From NCBI GenBank assembly GCA_016713825.1, contig JADJOJ010000010.1, forward strand, positions 124,001 to 188,000: a stretch of 64,000 bases of DNA, in the 5' to 3' direction. Positions 17,201 through 25,531 of the stretch are shown piece by piece. The notes under the pieces were generated by a model. The model had not been told where the DNA came from. It did no database searches and saw only the letters and a program-made list of their open reading frames with translations. Both the position numbers and the translations under genes were made by a program. Position 1 is the stretch's first letter; every line of letters starts with the position of its first letter. The DNA is from Candidatus Leptofilum gracile. Its GTDB lineage: Bacteria > Chloroflexota > Anaerolineae > Promineifilales > Promineifilaceae.

Positions 17201-17600
17201 GCTTTAAATCGCGGTGCACAATGCCCATCTCGTGGGCCGCGTCTAGCGCTTCGGCCACCCCTTGCAGGATCGGCAGCGCCTGGGCGACGGTCAGTGGGCC
17301 ATCGGCCAGCTTCTCTTTGAGCGAACCGCCCTGCATCAGGCGCATCACCAGGTAGGGTTGGCCCTCCTGGCTGCCGTAATCGTACACTTCCACCACGTGG
17401 GGATGCTTGAGGCGGGCAATGGTTTCGGCTTCGCGCTGGAACCGTTTGAGCAGGCCGGGCTGGTCTAAAAGCGCCTGGGGCAGCACTTTCAGGGCGACCT
17501 CGCGGCGGGTGCTGGGGTCGTAGGCGCGGTAGACGGTGGCCATGCCCCCGCGCCCCAACTCCTCTTTAATTTCGTAGCGACCGATTGTTGTTGGTGACAC
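14265..17600 (-). CDS. Ser/Thr protein kinase with transmembrane helix and C-terminal WD40 propeller(s), paralogue
   Basis: A 1111-residue kinase with the same architecture as its downstream neighbour: GRGGMATVY loop, Lys38, HRD 129-131, DFG 149-151 and an SPEQ activation loop. A membrane helix near 282-302 (WVGGLLLAILLLGGGGWW) and a long TPTPTFTPT linker (about 312-380) follow, then many WD40 blades with AWSPD and RIWD motifs. The start is GTG at 17600 with AGGAAAA upstream. It is the first gene of the kinase pair and lies about 200 nt after soxB. The pair probably arose by duplication, then diverged in the propeller. Confidence 0.93.
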   Translation of the reverse strand: MSPTTIGRYEIKEELGRGGMATVYRAYDPSTRREVALKVLPQALLDQPGLLKRFQREAETIARLKHPHVVEVYDYGSQEGQPYLVMRLMQGGSLKEKLADGPLTVAQALPILQGVAEALDAAHEMGIVHRDLKPDNILFDQYGRPFLSDFGIAKMGESHATLTGEEAIGTPHYISPEQAQGTADVDGRSDIYSLGVVLYEMLTGSRPYEAETPIQVMMQHIMAPVPKLSRHHKNLPPDCESIVSKALAKKPEERYQTAVTLVADLSTVRATVRRQTQRRWGLWVGGLLLAILLLGGGGWWALNQGVIAPEAAPDALIAAGILTPTSTFTPTPTFTPTFTPTPTPTFTPTATPTFTPTPTPTLTPTTTPTPTNTPEFTPTPIPPTPTPASLGFDNQERVTAVLTLQTAGTLADLSVSPDGQIAAIAGSTGLNLFSLPDLQPLPANPLLPDTTSLTAWAADSNRLAIATSAGGLTLWQRDSANLTTLLEAASPVRKLLWSADGRFLTAGLQNGQIYLWLADSWDAPALLEGHREQITDLAWSPTDPSLLASGSTDDTGRLWQISPEPLTATEQATFSGMATNVNRVLWSPDGSKLALHSSFGTLAMWWDVASGTNLDRRINVTTITWFPDSSRLALAVGSNIEVRTAEGSADYTLSGHTSTISRLSWSPANPNGLLSLSDDRTMRLWDITSPATPQVFSGHDEPIELAEWSPDGSAIVSTDLTAVRLWDVASGAEQAQLPGHFQTSAINWMNNSQLLTLGGSDNLVRVWDVSASQQVALLGNYGSTGEIRTIAWSPDNTQLAVLGSDDVVRIWDGTTGQVVQALVGHITRGPRVGSSNTYQPVTDLVWSPDGRSLATAGADETIRIWDAATGQQLYALAEEAPVRVLAWSERGNLLAAVTSDEWDEAGHVRIWNLDSRSSVWRRSHPMIRVSSVAFSPDNSYLAVGGWSGSGGIEIHDAQDGSSLSFLQLVGRQLDVADFFWTVDGTRIYSAARDRGDVQIWNATVFDRTSSSLNDLISGVDSRSLWGMALLPDGVTLLTLGYNGNLQIWQPGDGRITPATNPIPPEIATGYVEGRRSSFEGQHGYLALSPNGQRLAVVAGGGQSVQILMIAP
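16443..16650. repeat. GTGGGCGTG-type minisatellite coding for a TPT linker
   Basis: About 200 nt of degenerate 6-nt words (GTGGGN on the plus strand) encode the Thr/Pro linker of the kinase at 14265. Strong G/C strand asymmetry makes it prone to length change. Confidence 0.75.
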
Positions 17601-17612
17601 TGTGTTTTCCTG

Positions 17613-17716
17613 AAAATCCGCAGATGACGCAGATTAATGCAGATTCTTATTCAAATTGTGGGCAGCTTTTTTTGCGATCACCCCGTCTGGCTGTGGCCGG
17701 CGTCTCGCCGTGCCAC
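17613..17716. repeat. Single arm of family A plus a GGCGTCTCGCC hairpin
   Basis: 17613-17645 has one arm of the CCGCAGATGACGCAGATTAA type. 17692-17716 is a hairpin, GTGGC..GGCG-TCTC-CGCC..GCCAC in outline, related to 21784-21808. Both lie in the gap between soxB and the kinase pair. Confidence 0.6.
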
Positions 17717-17797
17717 CTGGGCGGCTCGGTCTGGAGACCGGCCGCAGCAATCTTACCTGCCTCGCCCCTACTTATCACTTTTTACTTACCACTGTCC

Positions 17798-19006
17798 TTA
17801 ATGCGTGCCTGCCGAGCCGCGATCGGCCATGGTGCGGTCTTGGGCGAAGCGGTCTAGCGCGAACGGGGCGATCAGCTCTGGCGTTTCGCCGGTAGCGATG
17901 AGCTGGGCCATCTGCTCGCCGCCTGCCGGGATCGCTTTGAAGCCCCAGGTGCCCCAGCCGGTGGTGAGAACAAAGCCATCGACCCCGGTGAAGCCCATGA
18001 TGGGCGAGTAGTCGGGGCTCATGTCGCAGACGCCGGTCCATTGGCGCAGGATGCGCAGCTGGCGCAAAAAGGGCAGCATGGTCATGGCGCGATGGGCGCA
18101 GGTTTGCAAAAAGTGATGGCCAGAGCGGTACGAATAGCTCGGCTGGCGGTCAATCTCCGCCCCGATGAGCATTTCGCCCCGGGCGGTTTGCGACACATAG
18201 GTGAGCAAGCTGGTGGAGGCGACGATGGGGTGGAATTTTTGCTCGTAATGGTTGGTGACAAACGCTTGCAGCGGATGGGTGCGGATGGGTAGGCGCAGCC
18301 CGGCCAGCGCCGCCAGCCCGGTGACGTGGCCGCCGACGGCGCTCATCACCACGTTGGCGTGCATGGGGCCAGCCGTCGTTTCTACGCCGATGACGCGGTT
18401 GCCGGATTTGATGAGGTTGGTAACGGCCGTATTCTGATGCACATGCACCCCTCGCTTCATCGCCCCCTCGGCCAGCGCCCAGTTGACGCGATCGTGGCGG
18501 GCGGTGGCCGCTTCGGGATGGTAGGAGCCGCCCATGATGGGCCAGACACCGCCGCCGGTCAGGTCCACTTCGGGGCAAATTTCCTTGATTTCTTTGGGGG
18601 TCACGAACACTGTTTTAGCGCCAAAGGCGGTGTTGATTTCGGCGCGGGCTTTTTCGGCACGAACGGCCGTTTCCCCATGCGCCATCCACAAAATGCCCTT
18701 TTGGGCGTGCATGATCCAGCGTTCGGTTTCATCCTCTAACGTTTGGTACAGCTCCACGCTGCGCTGGTAAAAGCGCACCGCTTCCGGGATGCCGTAGTTG
18801 GAGCGGATGACGGTGGTGTTGCGGCCGGAATTTCCCCCGCCGATATAGTTGCGCTCCAGCACGGCGACGTTGGTGATGTTGTGCCGCGTGGCCAGGTAGT
18901 AAGCTGTCGCCAGCCCGTGCCCGCCGCCGCCGATGATGATCACGTCGTACGTTTTCTTCGGCTCGACCCATTTGAAGTTGACTAATTTTTCCTGAAACTC
19001 ATTCAT
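17798..19006 (-). CDS. soxB: Sarcosine oxidase beta subunit (FAD-dependent)
   Basis: Catalytic flavoprotein of the DAO family, 402 residues. The N-terminal Rossmann motif is VIIIGGGGHGLATAYYLA, followed by NYIGGGNSGRNTTVIRSNY, where family members hold the covalent-FMN or substrate-channel region. A C-terminal GWGTWGFKAIPAGG contacts FAD, as in SoxB. It oxidises sarcosine or a related N-methyl amine and passes electrons and the methyl group through SoxA. It lies downstream of soxA and soxG, separated from soxG by a tandem-inverted repeat (19028-19101). The closest alternatives, dimethylglycine or another N-methylated amine, cannot be excluded. Confidence 0.9.
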   Translation of the reverse strand: MNEFQEKLVNFKWVEPKKTYDVIIIGGGGHGLATAYYLATRHNITNVAVLERNYIGGGNSGRNTTVIRSNYGIPEAVRFYQRSVELYQTLEDETERWIMHAQKGILWMAHGETAVRAEKARAEINTAFGAKTVFVTPKEIKEICPEVDLTGGGVWPIMGGSYHPEAATARHDRVNWALAEGAMKRGVHVHQNTAVTNLIKSGNRVIGVETTAGPMHANVVMSAVGGHVTGLAALAGLRLPIRTHPLQAFVTNHYEQKFHPIVASTSLLTYVSQTARGEMLIGAEIDRQPSYSYRSGHHFLQTCAHRAMTMLPFLRQLRILRQWTGVCDMSPDYSPIMGFTGVDGFVLTTGWGTWGFKAIPAGGEQMAQLIATGETPELIAPFALDRFAQDRTMADRGSAGTH

Positions 19007-19027
19007 AGTGCGTCTCTTTAAAAATTT

Positions 19028-19101
19028 TGGACGCGGATGAACGCGGATGACGTGGATTAAAAGAAAAATCAGCGTTCATCAGCGTTCATCTGCGTCCCAT
19101 T
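19028..19101. repeat. Family A tandem-inverted repeat (GACGCGGATGAACGCGGATGA)
   Basis: The left arm ACGCGGATGAACGCGGATG and right arm GCGTTCATCAGCGTTCATC surround a short AT-rich loop. It lies between soxG and soxB. Seven or more loci in this window share the word family. Confidence 0.85.
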
Positions 19102-19104
19102 CAT

Positions 19105-19500
19105 TCAATCCTGCATGCGTTCGGCGAAATCGTGGGCGTAGGGGGCGGGGACGATGAACAGGACTTGCTCATCTTCCAGCCAGAGCTTGGTGGGGATGCT
19201 CGCTACCGCGCCCTGGGCGAAGGCGGGACGGCCGTTCGGAATCTCCCACTCGCAGTTACGCGCCAAAAAGAGGGCCGCTTCCTCGGCGGGCAGCCAGATT
19301 CCGGCAAAGCCGCCCTCGCGGATGAGGATGGCGTGCGGGTCGTGGGCGGTGATGATGGTTTCGTCTTGCAGCGGCGGGGTGACAAACAGCTCATCGGCGG
19401 CAAAGCGAAGCGCCAGGGAGCTTTGCGGCACGTCGGCGCTGTCTAGAACCTGGGGTTGGGCCACGATGCGCGTGGCGGCGATCCGTTTAAGCGCGGGCAC
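19105..19500 (-). CDS. soxG: Sarcosine oxidase gamma subunit-like
   Basis: A 131-residue protein between soxA and soxB, with GTG start at 19500 overlapping the soxA stop by 14 nt, so the two are translationally coupled. Gamma subunits are poorly conserved relatives of the aminomethyltransferase fold. Here the supporting pattern is ...DPHAILIREGGFAGIWLPAEEAALFLARN..., with LWLEDEQVLFIVPAPYAHDFAERM at the end, similar in layout to SoxG. The assignment depends mainly on operon position. Confidence 0.7.
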   Translation of the reverse strand: MPALKRIAATRIVAQPQVLDSADVPQSSLALRFAADELFVTPPLQDETIITAHDPHAILIREGGFAGIWLPAEEAALFLARNCEWEIPNGRPAFAQGAVASIPTKLWLEDEQVLFIVPAPYAHDFAERMQD

Positions 19501-21688
19501 GGGCGGCCTCCTTGTCGTAAAAGGGAACGGGGACGCGGCGGGCGGAACGGCCGTCTATCGTCACCGTCTCAGGTAAGTGGCCATCAAAATAATGCAGCCA
19601 GCCCAGCATGACGGCTTTGTGCAGCACGGGCGACCAGGCGCTGGAGGTAATATGCCCGGCAAACTGGCCGTCGTGCCAGATGACCGCGCCCTCCATTGGG
19701 GCCGGGCCGTCGGCCATTTCCAGGCCAACCAGCAGCTTGTCCAGCGGGATTTTGTTGGTGCGTTCGACGGCGTGACGGCCGATGAACGCTGGCTTCTCCA
19801 GCTTCACCGCCCAATCATGGTGGATGCGGCGGGGCGTCGAGTCGAAATCGGTGTCTTGGCCGACGATGATGTGCCCTTTTTCCAGCCGCAGCCGGAGCAG
19901 CGTGTGCAGGCCATGCGGCCGAATGCCAAATTCCTGCCCCCATTCCAGCAGCGCGCGCCACAATTTGACGGAATCTTCGGCGGGATGGTGCAGCTCAAAG
20001 GAAAGCTCGCCGGTGAAGCTGAGGCGGAAAATGTGGCAGGGCACGCCTGCGACCTCGGCTTTGGTGTGCGCCAGCCAGCCGGGCGGATTGGCCAGCCCTG
20101 CTTTGGCCAGCAGCTGTTTGGTCAGCGGCCCGGTGACGTTGATCGCGCCCAGGCTCATCGTTTGGTGCAAAATGTGCACGTCCATTTGCCAACTGGCGGC
20201 CCAATCGCGCAGCCACATCTCTGCATGGCTGACGCCGCCGCTGGTGAAGGTGAGGCTGTAGCGCGTGTCGCTCTCTTTGCAAATCAGACCGTCGTCGAAG
20301 ACATAGCCCCGTTCATTGAGCAGGAGGACGTAGCGGGAACGGCCGTCCTTAATCGTACTCACCTTCGTGGGATAGAGCCGTTCCAAAAATTCCAGCGCGT
20401 CGGGGCCAGAGACGATCATCTTGCCCAGCGTGCTCACGTCCATGAGGGAAACCGCTTCGCGCACGGCCCAATATTCGCCGTCTGGGTCGCCGTAGCTCCA
20501 GGGGCGCCACCAGCCGCCGCTGCGCTCCATCTGCGCCCCCAGGCGGCGGTGCTCCGCGTCTAGGGCGGTGCGGGCGGTGGCGTGATGGTGCGTCCCGGCG
20601 GACACTTCGCCCACGGTGAGCTGCCGGGTGACGGGGCGGGCGGTGAACGACGGCTGGAGCGTTTTGCCTTTTTTCAGCAAGAAGCTGCGCAGGTAAGGCA
20701 GGCAAGTGGAGCCTTGACAGGTGCCGGTGCCAGCCAGCGTGGCCCGCTTCACCAGCTCCATCTCGTGGAAGCCTTGTTCCCAGATTGTTTCCAAATCAGC
20801 CACGGAAACGCCTTCGCAGGGGCAAACCACGCCTTCGTTGGGGCAGGCGGGGATGTCGGACTCCAGGGCGGCGTCGCCAACGGCACGCACGGGCAGATTG
20901 TGCCCCATGCGCAGCAGGGCGTTGCGGGGATGCAGGCCGAGGTTGAGGACGGCCGTATCGCAGGCATACCGGTTTTCCTGTCCAGCTTCAGTTTGGGTGA
21001 TGACGGTGTGGAGACGGCCGTTTTCCCCCTCAAAGCGCAGCAGTTCCCCGGCTGCCAGTTGGCAATCTACAGCCGCAGGCGGCGTACCGATGGCTACAAC
21101 GCGCCCCAAATCGAGACCCGCCTGGGCCAGTTTTTCGGCGGCGCGGCGGGTGAGCAGCCCGGCCAGCTCAGAGCCCGGCACGATGGGCAAAATTTCCGCC
21201 GCGCCGGTGGCCACGATGATTTCGTCTTGGGCGTGAACGTGCAGGGTTTCGTGCGGCGTGCGCACCACCACCAGCGGGCCGGGATAGATGCCAATCGCTT
21301 CCTCACCATAGGTGGCATCGAGCAAATTGATGCTTTTGCCCGCTGCCTCTGCTTCTCTGGCCGCCGTTCGCCCCGCTTCCCCCGCGCCGATGATGACCAC
21401 GTCGCTAAACAGATTGCGGGCAGGCACGGCGGGCCGGGCCTCATCTTCCTGGGGCAGGGGCGGGTATTTTTGGGTGTGGTGAAGCTGCACCACGGTGCCC
21501 GGCTTGGCCGCCGTCTGGCAGGTGCGCACGTAGCTGACGCCATCGACGGTGGCCAGGCAGTTGGCGCAGTCGCCGCCCAGGCAGAGGCAGCCGCCACCGG
21601 TAGGCTGGATGTCGGCGCGCAGCAGGGCGATGAGCAGGGAGTCACCGGGTTCATAGGAAATCGGCCGTCCATCTACTATCAGTCGCAT
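19487..21688 (-). CDS. soxA: Sarcosine oxidase alpha subunit-like protein with 2Fe-2S and aminomethyltransferase domains
   Basis: 733 residues, shorter than classic SoxA (about 960). Residues 1-85 are a ferredoxin-like Fer2_4 domain with Cys34, Cys36, Cys41, Cys44 and Cys57, a spacing able to hold a 2Fe-2S cluster. About 95-330 is an FAD/NAD-binding domain starting VIIGAGEAGRTA. A BFD-like cysteine cluster follows (CPCEGV, then CQGSTC). About 395-725 is a GcvT-like tetrahydrofolate-binding domain. ATG 21688 has AAGGAAC upstream. It heads the soxA-soxG-soxB cluster. The complete cysteine set differs from bacterial SoxA, whose N-terminal domain usually lacks a cluster. Confidence 0.86.
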   Translation of the reverse strand: MRLIVDGRPISYEPGDSLLIALLRADIQPTGGGCLCLGGDCANCLATVDGVSYVRTCQTAAKPGTVVQLHHTQKYPPLPQEDEARPAVPARNLFSDVVIIGAGEAGRTAAREAEAAGKSINLLDATYGEEAIGIYPGPLVVVRTPHETLHVHAQDEIIVATGAAEILPIVPGSELAGLLTRRAAEKLAQAGLDLGRVVAIGTPPAAVDCQLAAGELLRFEGENGRLHTVITQTEAGQENRYACDTAVLNLGLHPRNALLRMGHNLPVRAVGDAALESDIPACPNEGVVCPCEGVSVADLETIWEQGFHEMELVKRATLAGTGTCQGSTCLPYLRSFLLKKGKTLQPSFTARPVTRQLTVGEVSAGTHHHATARTALDAEHRRLGAQMERSGGWWRPWSYGDPDGEYWAVREAVSLMDVSTLGKMIVSGPDALEFLERLYPTKVSTIKDGRSRYVLLLNERGYVFDDGLICKESDTRYSLTFTSGGVSHAEMWLRDWAASWQMDVHILHQTMSLGAINVTGPLTKQLLAKAGLANPPGWLAHTKAEVAGVPCHIFRLSFTGELSFELHHPAEDSVKLWRALLEWGQEFGIRPHGLHTLLRLRLEKGHIIVGQDTDFDSTPRRIHHDWAVKLEKPAFIGRHAVERTNKIPLDKLLVGLEMADGPAPMEGAVIWHDGQFAGHITSSAWSPVLHKAVMLGWLHYFDGHLPETVTIDGRSARRVPVPFYDKEAARARA

Positions 21689-21783
21689 ACAGTTGTTCCT
21701 TCAAGTTGGGTTGGGTTTACAGATTGGCGGGTATGTTACCACTTTTGGCGGGAGCATGCGATGGATTTTTTGTTATTTGCGCT

Positions 21784-21924
21784 GTGGCAGGCGTCTCGCC
21801 TCGCCACATGTTTGGCAAGCTGGGAGGTCGTGAGACAGGTACCCTTCATTCAGGTTGGGGAACGTTTTGACAAGGCACAACCATAAGAAGTTTAAGAATA
21901 GCGGTGCGGCGGGACGCCGACCGC
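21784..21924. repeat. Two GC-rich hairpins in an otherwise gene-free stretch
   Basis: 21784-21808 folds as GTGGC-AGGCG-TCTC-CGCC-GCCAC in outline. 21901-21924 folds as GCGGT..GCGGCG-GGA-CGCCG-ACCGC. Both resemble dispersed intergenic palindromes. The surrounding 250 nt between the soxA start and the gene ending at 21938 shows no convincing gene. Confidence 0.55.
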
Positions 21925-21937
21925 AGCCCACTAAAAA

Positions 21938-22510
21938 TTATTTGCTAACCGAAGACCTGCCCGAAGCAGGGGCTGTTGGTGCAGCAGTTTTAGCTTGCTT
22001 AAAGATGACCAGAGAAAAAAGGATTTCGATGATGCCACCAATAAATGCCCCGACAATAAATGGTAAATTAAACAAAGAACACAACATGCCAGCCATCATA
22101 AGTAAGACGCCTAATGCCCAATAACTTTTTAAGCCATAAAGTGTGTGAAACATAAGATAACGAGCGCCGATAACCAAAAGCATAATTGGGAAAAACAATG
22201 CTATGTTAAATTGGGCAACATAAAAAGCGATGTACAACCCAGCAAATAATATCCCTAAATTTTCAATTGCAAGATGTCGAAGAGCATTATTTGAAGAATG
22301 CGTTCCCGAATGACGAAGGATTTTAGAAAACAAAGTAGAGAGAGGGAATATTAACGTTCCTCCGATGAAAAGTGCTGCCATACTGGCATTGTTAGAGACA
22401 GTAAGCCCCACTAAGCCAGCGATGCACCAAACAAAACCAGATGCCAATACTCCGGTTGCACCACCTATATAGGCAGTATTCATATCTTTTTGGGACTCCT
22501 TAAATTCCAT
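21938..22510 (-). CDS. Small integral membrane protein (DUF7010-like), AT-rich
   Basis: A 190-residue protein with five or six hydrophobic helices and a short basic C-terminus. The N-terminal MEFKESQKDM, then IGGATGVLASGFVWCIAGLVG, and the later GARYLMFHTLYGLKSYWALG recall the DUF7010 group, but I am not certain. Codon use is markedly more A/T-rich than in its neighbours, and the gene has none of the ACGGCCGT palindromes that occur about every 500 bp elsewhere. Both point to recent acquisition. It diverges from the ACT gene across the repeat array at 22635-22875. Confidence 0.7.
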   Translation of the reverse strand: MEFKESQKDMNTAYIGGATGVLASGFVWCIAGLVGLTVSNNASMAALFIGGTLIFPLSTLFSKILRHSGTHSSNNALRHLAIENLGILFAGLYIAFYVAQFNIALFFPIMLLVIGARYLMFHTLYGLKSYWALGVLLMMAGMLCSLFNLPFIVGAFIGGIIEILFSLVIFKQAKTAAPTAPASGRSSVSK

Positions 22511-22634
22511 TTAGCTTTTCCTTTTAGAGTGCCGAAATATAGTATGCCGACTAGAGTTCGGCATTTGAATCGATTTTAATATATTGTACCGAAAAATTAT
22601 CGTTTTCGTTTAGCATAAGACGAAAAAACAGAGC

Positions 22635-22875
22635 CAAAATTTTTTCAACAAGCATGTTGCGGTACAAAACAGGGCGAAAATTTTTTCTACGGGGTCTTGT
22701 TTGTACGGCAAGGCCTCTGAAATTTTTCTACGGGGTCTTGTTTGTACGGCAAGGCCCTCAAATTTTTTCTACAGAGGCATGTTGGTACAAAACAGCGCTA
22801 AATTTTTTTCTACGAGCACGTTCACGCTGCGGTACGAACATGAGCTGAAAATTTTTCTACCAACCCGTTGTCTCT
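22635..22875. repeat. Degenerate six-unit array with conserved AAATTTTTTCTAC
   Basis: Six units of about 40-48 nt start near 22635, 22675, 22720, 22760, 22800 and 22848. Each begins with AAATTTTT(T)CTAC or a close variant, then a variable segment that often includes a TACAAA or TACGG block and a short internal inverted repeat (for example CTTG..CAAG in units 2 and 3). Units 2 and 3 are nearly identical. It lies between two divergent genes. It is not a CRISPR array (the conserved block is AT-rich and short, and the variable parts share words) and not recognisably integron attC. Function unknown. Confidence 0.75.
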
Positions 22876-23034
22876 AGAAACTGAGGCTGTTTGTCTTGCT
22901 CCGGGCCGTTTTTTTAAGTCAATAGACGTTGATTGTTGTTTGTGGTGTTGGTTTTTGGGGAAAACGGCCGTCTTGCCAAATGGGTACGGCCGTTCACCCA
23001 GTTCACCTTATTCCCCAAGAAGTGAATCTTTTTG

Positions 23035-23040
23035 TATAAT
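23035..23040 (+). promoter_or_regulatory. -10 element TATAAT for the ACT gene
   Basis: A consensus TATAAT ends 40 nt before ATG 23081. No clear -35 exists at 16-18 nt. The long upstream open frame from 22868 crosses this promoter and is rejected as N-terminal coding sequence. Confidence 0.45.
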
Positions 23041-23080
23041 CCCAACCCGCAAGAAACTGATTCCAAACGAGGGTAAACAA

Positions 23081-23656
23081 ATGGCTGAAACGCAGCAGCA
23101 GTATGTCATATCGATCATGTGTCGCGACCGGGTGGGGTTGGTGTATGAAATTACCAGCGCCATCAGCGAATTGGGGGGCAACATCGCCGACTTGCGCCAG
23201 AGCGTGCTGTGCGGCTATTTCACCATGATTCTGCTGGCCGCCTTCCCCGCCGACGTAGAAAAGCGAACGATCGAACGCAAGTTTGCTGAGGTGGATTCCA
23301 AAAGCGAGACGGTGATTGATACGGCCGTTGAAAAAGTCCCATCCCCACGGCCTGCCGCCACAGCGCCACCCGAAAACGTGTACGTCTTAACCGCCACCGG
23401 CAGCGATCGCGTCGGCCTGGTGGCCACCGTCACTGGCTTTTGCGCTGAGCACAATATTTTGATTCTGGATGCGTCAACGGCCGTTTCCGCAGGCGAATAT
23501 GTCATGATTTTAATGATTGAACTGGACGACCGCCGGGCCATCGGCCAGGTGCGCACCGAATTGCAGCAGTACGCCCAGGCAAACAGCCTCAAAGTTGTCT
23601 TGCAGCACCACGACATTTTCCAGGCCGTCAACGAAATCAATCTCCCTCTGTTCTAA
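23081..23656 (+). CDS. Tandem ACT-domain protein (GcvR / UPF0237-like)
   Basis: A 191-residue cytoplasmic regulator with two ACT domains, about residues 8-80 (ISIMCRDRVGLVYEITSAISELGGNIADLRQS) and 104-180 (VLTATGSDRVGLVATVTGFCAEHNILILDAST). ACT pairs bind amino acids, and the DRVGLV start of each domain is typical of GcvR-like proteins. ATG 23081 has GAGGGTAAAC upstream. It directly precedes a UPF0210 gene in the same orientation, a conserved neighbourhood in many prokaryotes, where the small ACT partner is usually single-domain. Ligand unknown; glycine or serine is a reasonable guess. Confidence 0.85.
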   Translation: MAETQQQYVISIMCRDRVGLVYEITSAISELGGNIADLRQSVLCGYFTMILLAAFPADVEKRTIERKFAEVDSKSETVIDTAVEKVPSPRPAATAPPENVYVLTATGSDRVGLVATVTGFCAEHNILILDASTAVSAGEYVMILMIELDDRRAIGQVRTELQQYAQANSLKVVLQHHDIFQAVNEINLPLF

Positions 23657-23687
23657 GAGATATGTTTTCCGATAACAGACTTCAAAA

Positions 23688-23752
23688 TAGGACGCAGATT
23701 AACGCAGATGACGCTGATTTTCTTTCTTATCCGCGTTCATCCGCGTCCCATA
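23688..23752. repeat. Family A tandem-inverted repeat
   Basis: The left arm GGACGCAGATTAACGCAGATG and right arm CGCGTTCATCCGCGTCCC (each shown in part) flank a T-rich loop between the ACT gene and the UPF0210 gene. Confidence 0.85.
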
Positions 23753-23769
23753 ATTCAGGATAAACAACC

Positions 23770-25145
23770 ATGATTCGATCTGACCAAATTCTCAACACCG
23801 TACACATGATCCAGAAGGAAAATTTGGACGTGCGCGCCGTCACGATGGGCATTAACCTGCTCGATTGCCATCGTTCCAATGTGGACCGCACCTGCGACGC
23901 CATCAAAGAGAAAATCGAGACACACGCGGCCAGGCTGGTGGAAACGTGCGACGCAATCAGCACCGAATACGCCATTCCCGTGGTGAACAAGCGGATTGCC
24001 GTGACGCCCATCGCCCATGTCGGGGCTGGGTTTGATGCTGACGGGTTTGTCAAAATTGCCCAGGCGCTGGATGAGGCGGCAACGGCCGTTGGCGTAGACT
24101 TCCTGGGTGGCTTCTCTGCCGATGTGGCCGCTGGCATGACCCGCTGGGACGTGGCGCTCATCGACGCCATGCCCGAAGCGCTGGCCAGTACCCAAAAGGT
24201 TTGCGCCTCGGTCAATGTGGGCAGTACCCGCGCCGGCATCAACATGGATGCCGTTGCCAAACTGGGGCATACCATCAAAGCGCTGGCCGAGCGAAGCGCC
24301 GATCAGGGTGGTTTTGCCGCCGCCAAATTTGTCGTGTTCACCAACCAGCCGGGAGACAATCCGTTCATGGCCGGGGCGGTTCACGGCCTGGAGCAGCACG
24401 AAGTGGCGATTAACGTGGGCGTCAGCGGCCCCGGCGTCATCGCCCGCGCCCTGGAACGCAAAATCGCCCAGGCGACTGGCGAAAACCTGGGCCTGCACGA
24501 CCTGGCCGATGAGATTAAGCGCACCGCCTTCCGCGTGACGCGCAGCGGCGAGCTGATTGGGCGGCGCGTGGCCAAGGCGCTCGGCGTGCCCTTTGGCGTG
24601 GTGGATTTGTCTCTGGCGCCCACGCCCAACGTCGGCGACAGCATTGGTGAAATTTTGAAGATTATGGGGGTGGATGCCATCGGTGCACCCGGTTCGACGG
24701 CGATTATTGGCCTGTTGAACGATGCGGTGAAGAAGGGGGGCTCTTTTGCCAGCCAAAGCGTGGGCGGGCTGAGCGGCGCGTTCATTCCCGTCTGCGAAGA
24801 TCAGGCGCTGGCCGATGCGGTGGGCGACGGCAGCCTGACGCTGGAGAAGCTGGAGGCGATGACCAGCGTCTGCTCGGTGGGGCTGGACATGATCGCCATC
24901 CCTGGCTCGGTGGACGCCAACACCATCGCCGCCATTATTGCCGACGAGATGGTGATTGGGATGATCAATGCGAAGACAACGGCCGTTCGCGTCATCCCCG
25001 TGCCCCAAAAAGAAGCGGGAGAGTTTGTCTCGTTTGGTGGTTTGTTTGGGGAGAGCGCCATCGCCCAGGTGCGCAATGCGGGCCAATCGGCCCGATTTGT
25101 CAACTTTGGCGGCAAAATCCCCGCCCCGATCCACAGCCTGAAGAA

Positions 25146-25149
<4 letters not shown>
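23770..25149 (+). CDS. UPF0210 (DUF711) family protein
   Basis: A 459-residue soluble protein of the DUF711/UPF0210 family, full length. The N-terminus MIRSDQILNTVHMIQKENLDVRAVTMGI is diagnostic, as are the internal NVGSTRAGINMDAV and the C-terminal IPVPQKEAGEFVSFGGLFGESAI. Family structures resemble glycyl-radical-like or lyase barrels, but the reaction is not established. The upstream ACT gene supports a role in amino-acid metabolism. The stop (25147-25149) abuts the reading-left end of the broken kinase gene, giving convergent genes that touch. Confidence 0.9.
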
Positions 25150-25513
<364 letters not shown>

Positions 25514-25531
25514 AGCCCCTCGTTGTGGTTC

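Noticed and set aside
22635..22875. CRISPR array
   Set aside because: The conserved part is a short AT-rich block, units differ in length, variable parts share words, and no cas gene is present.
22635..22875. Integron attC array
   Set aside because: No consistent core sites and no integrase or cassette genes.
22868..23080. Upstream in-frame extension of the ACT protein
   Set aside because: The extension crosses the repeat array edge and a TATAAT element, has no homologue-like sequence, and ATG 23081 has a ribosome site.
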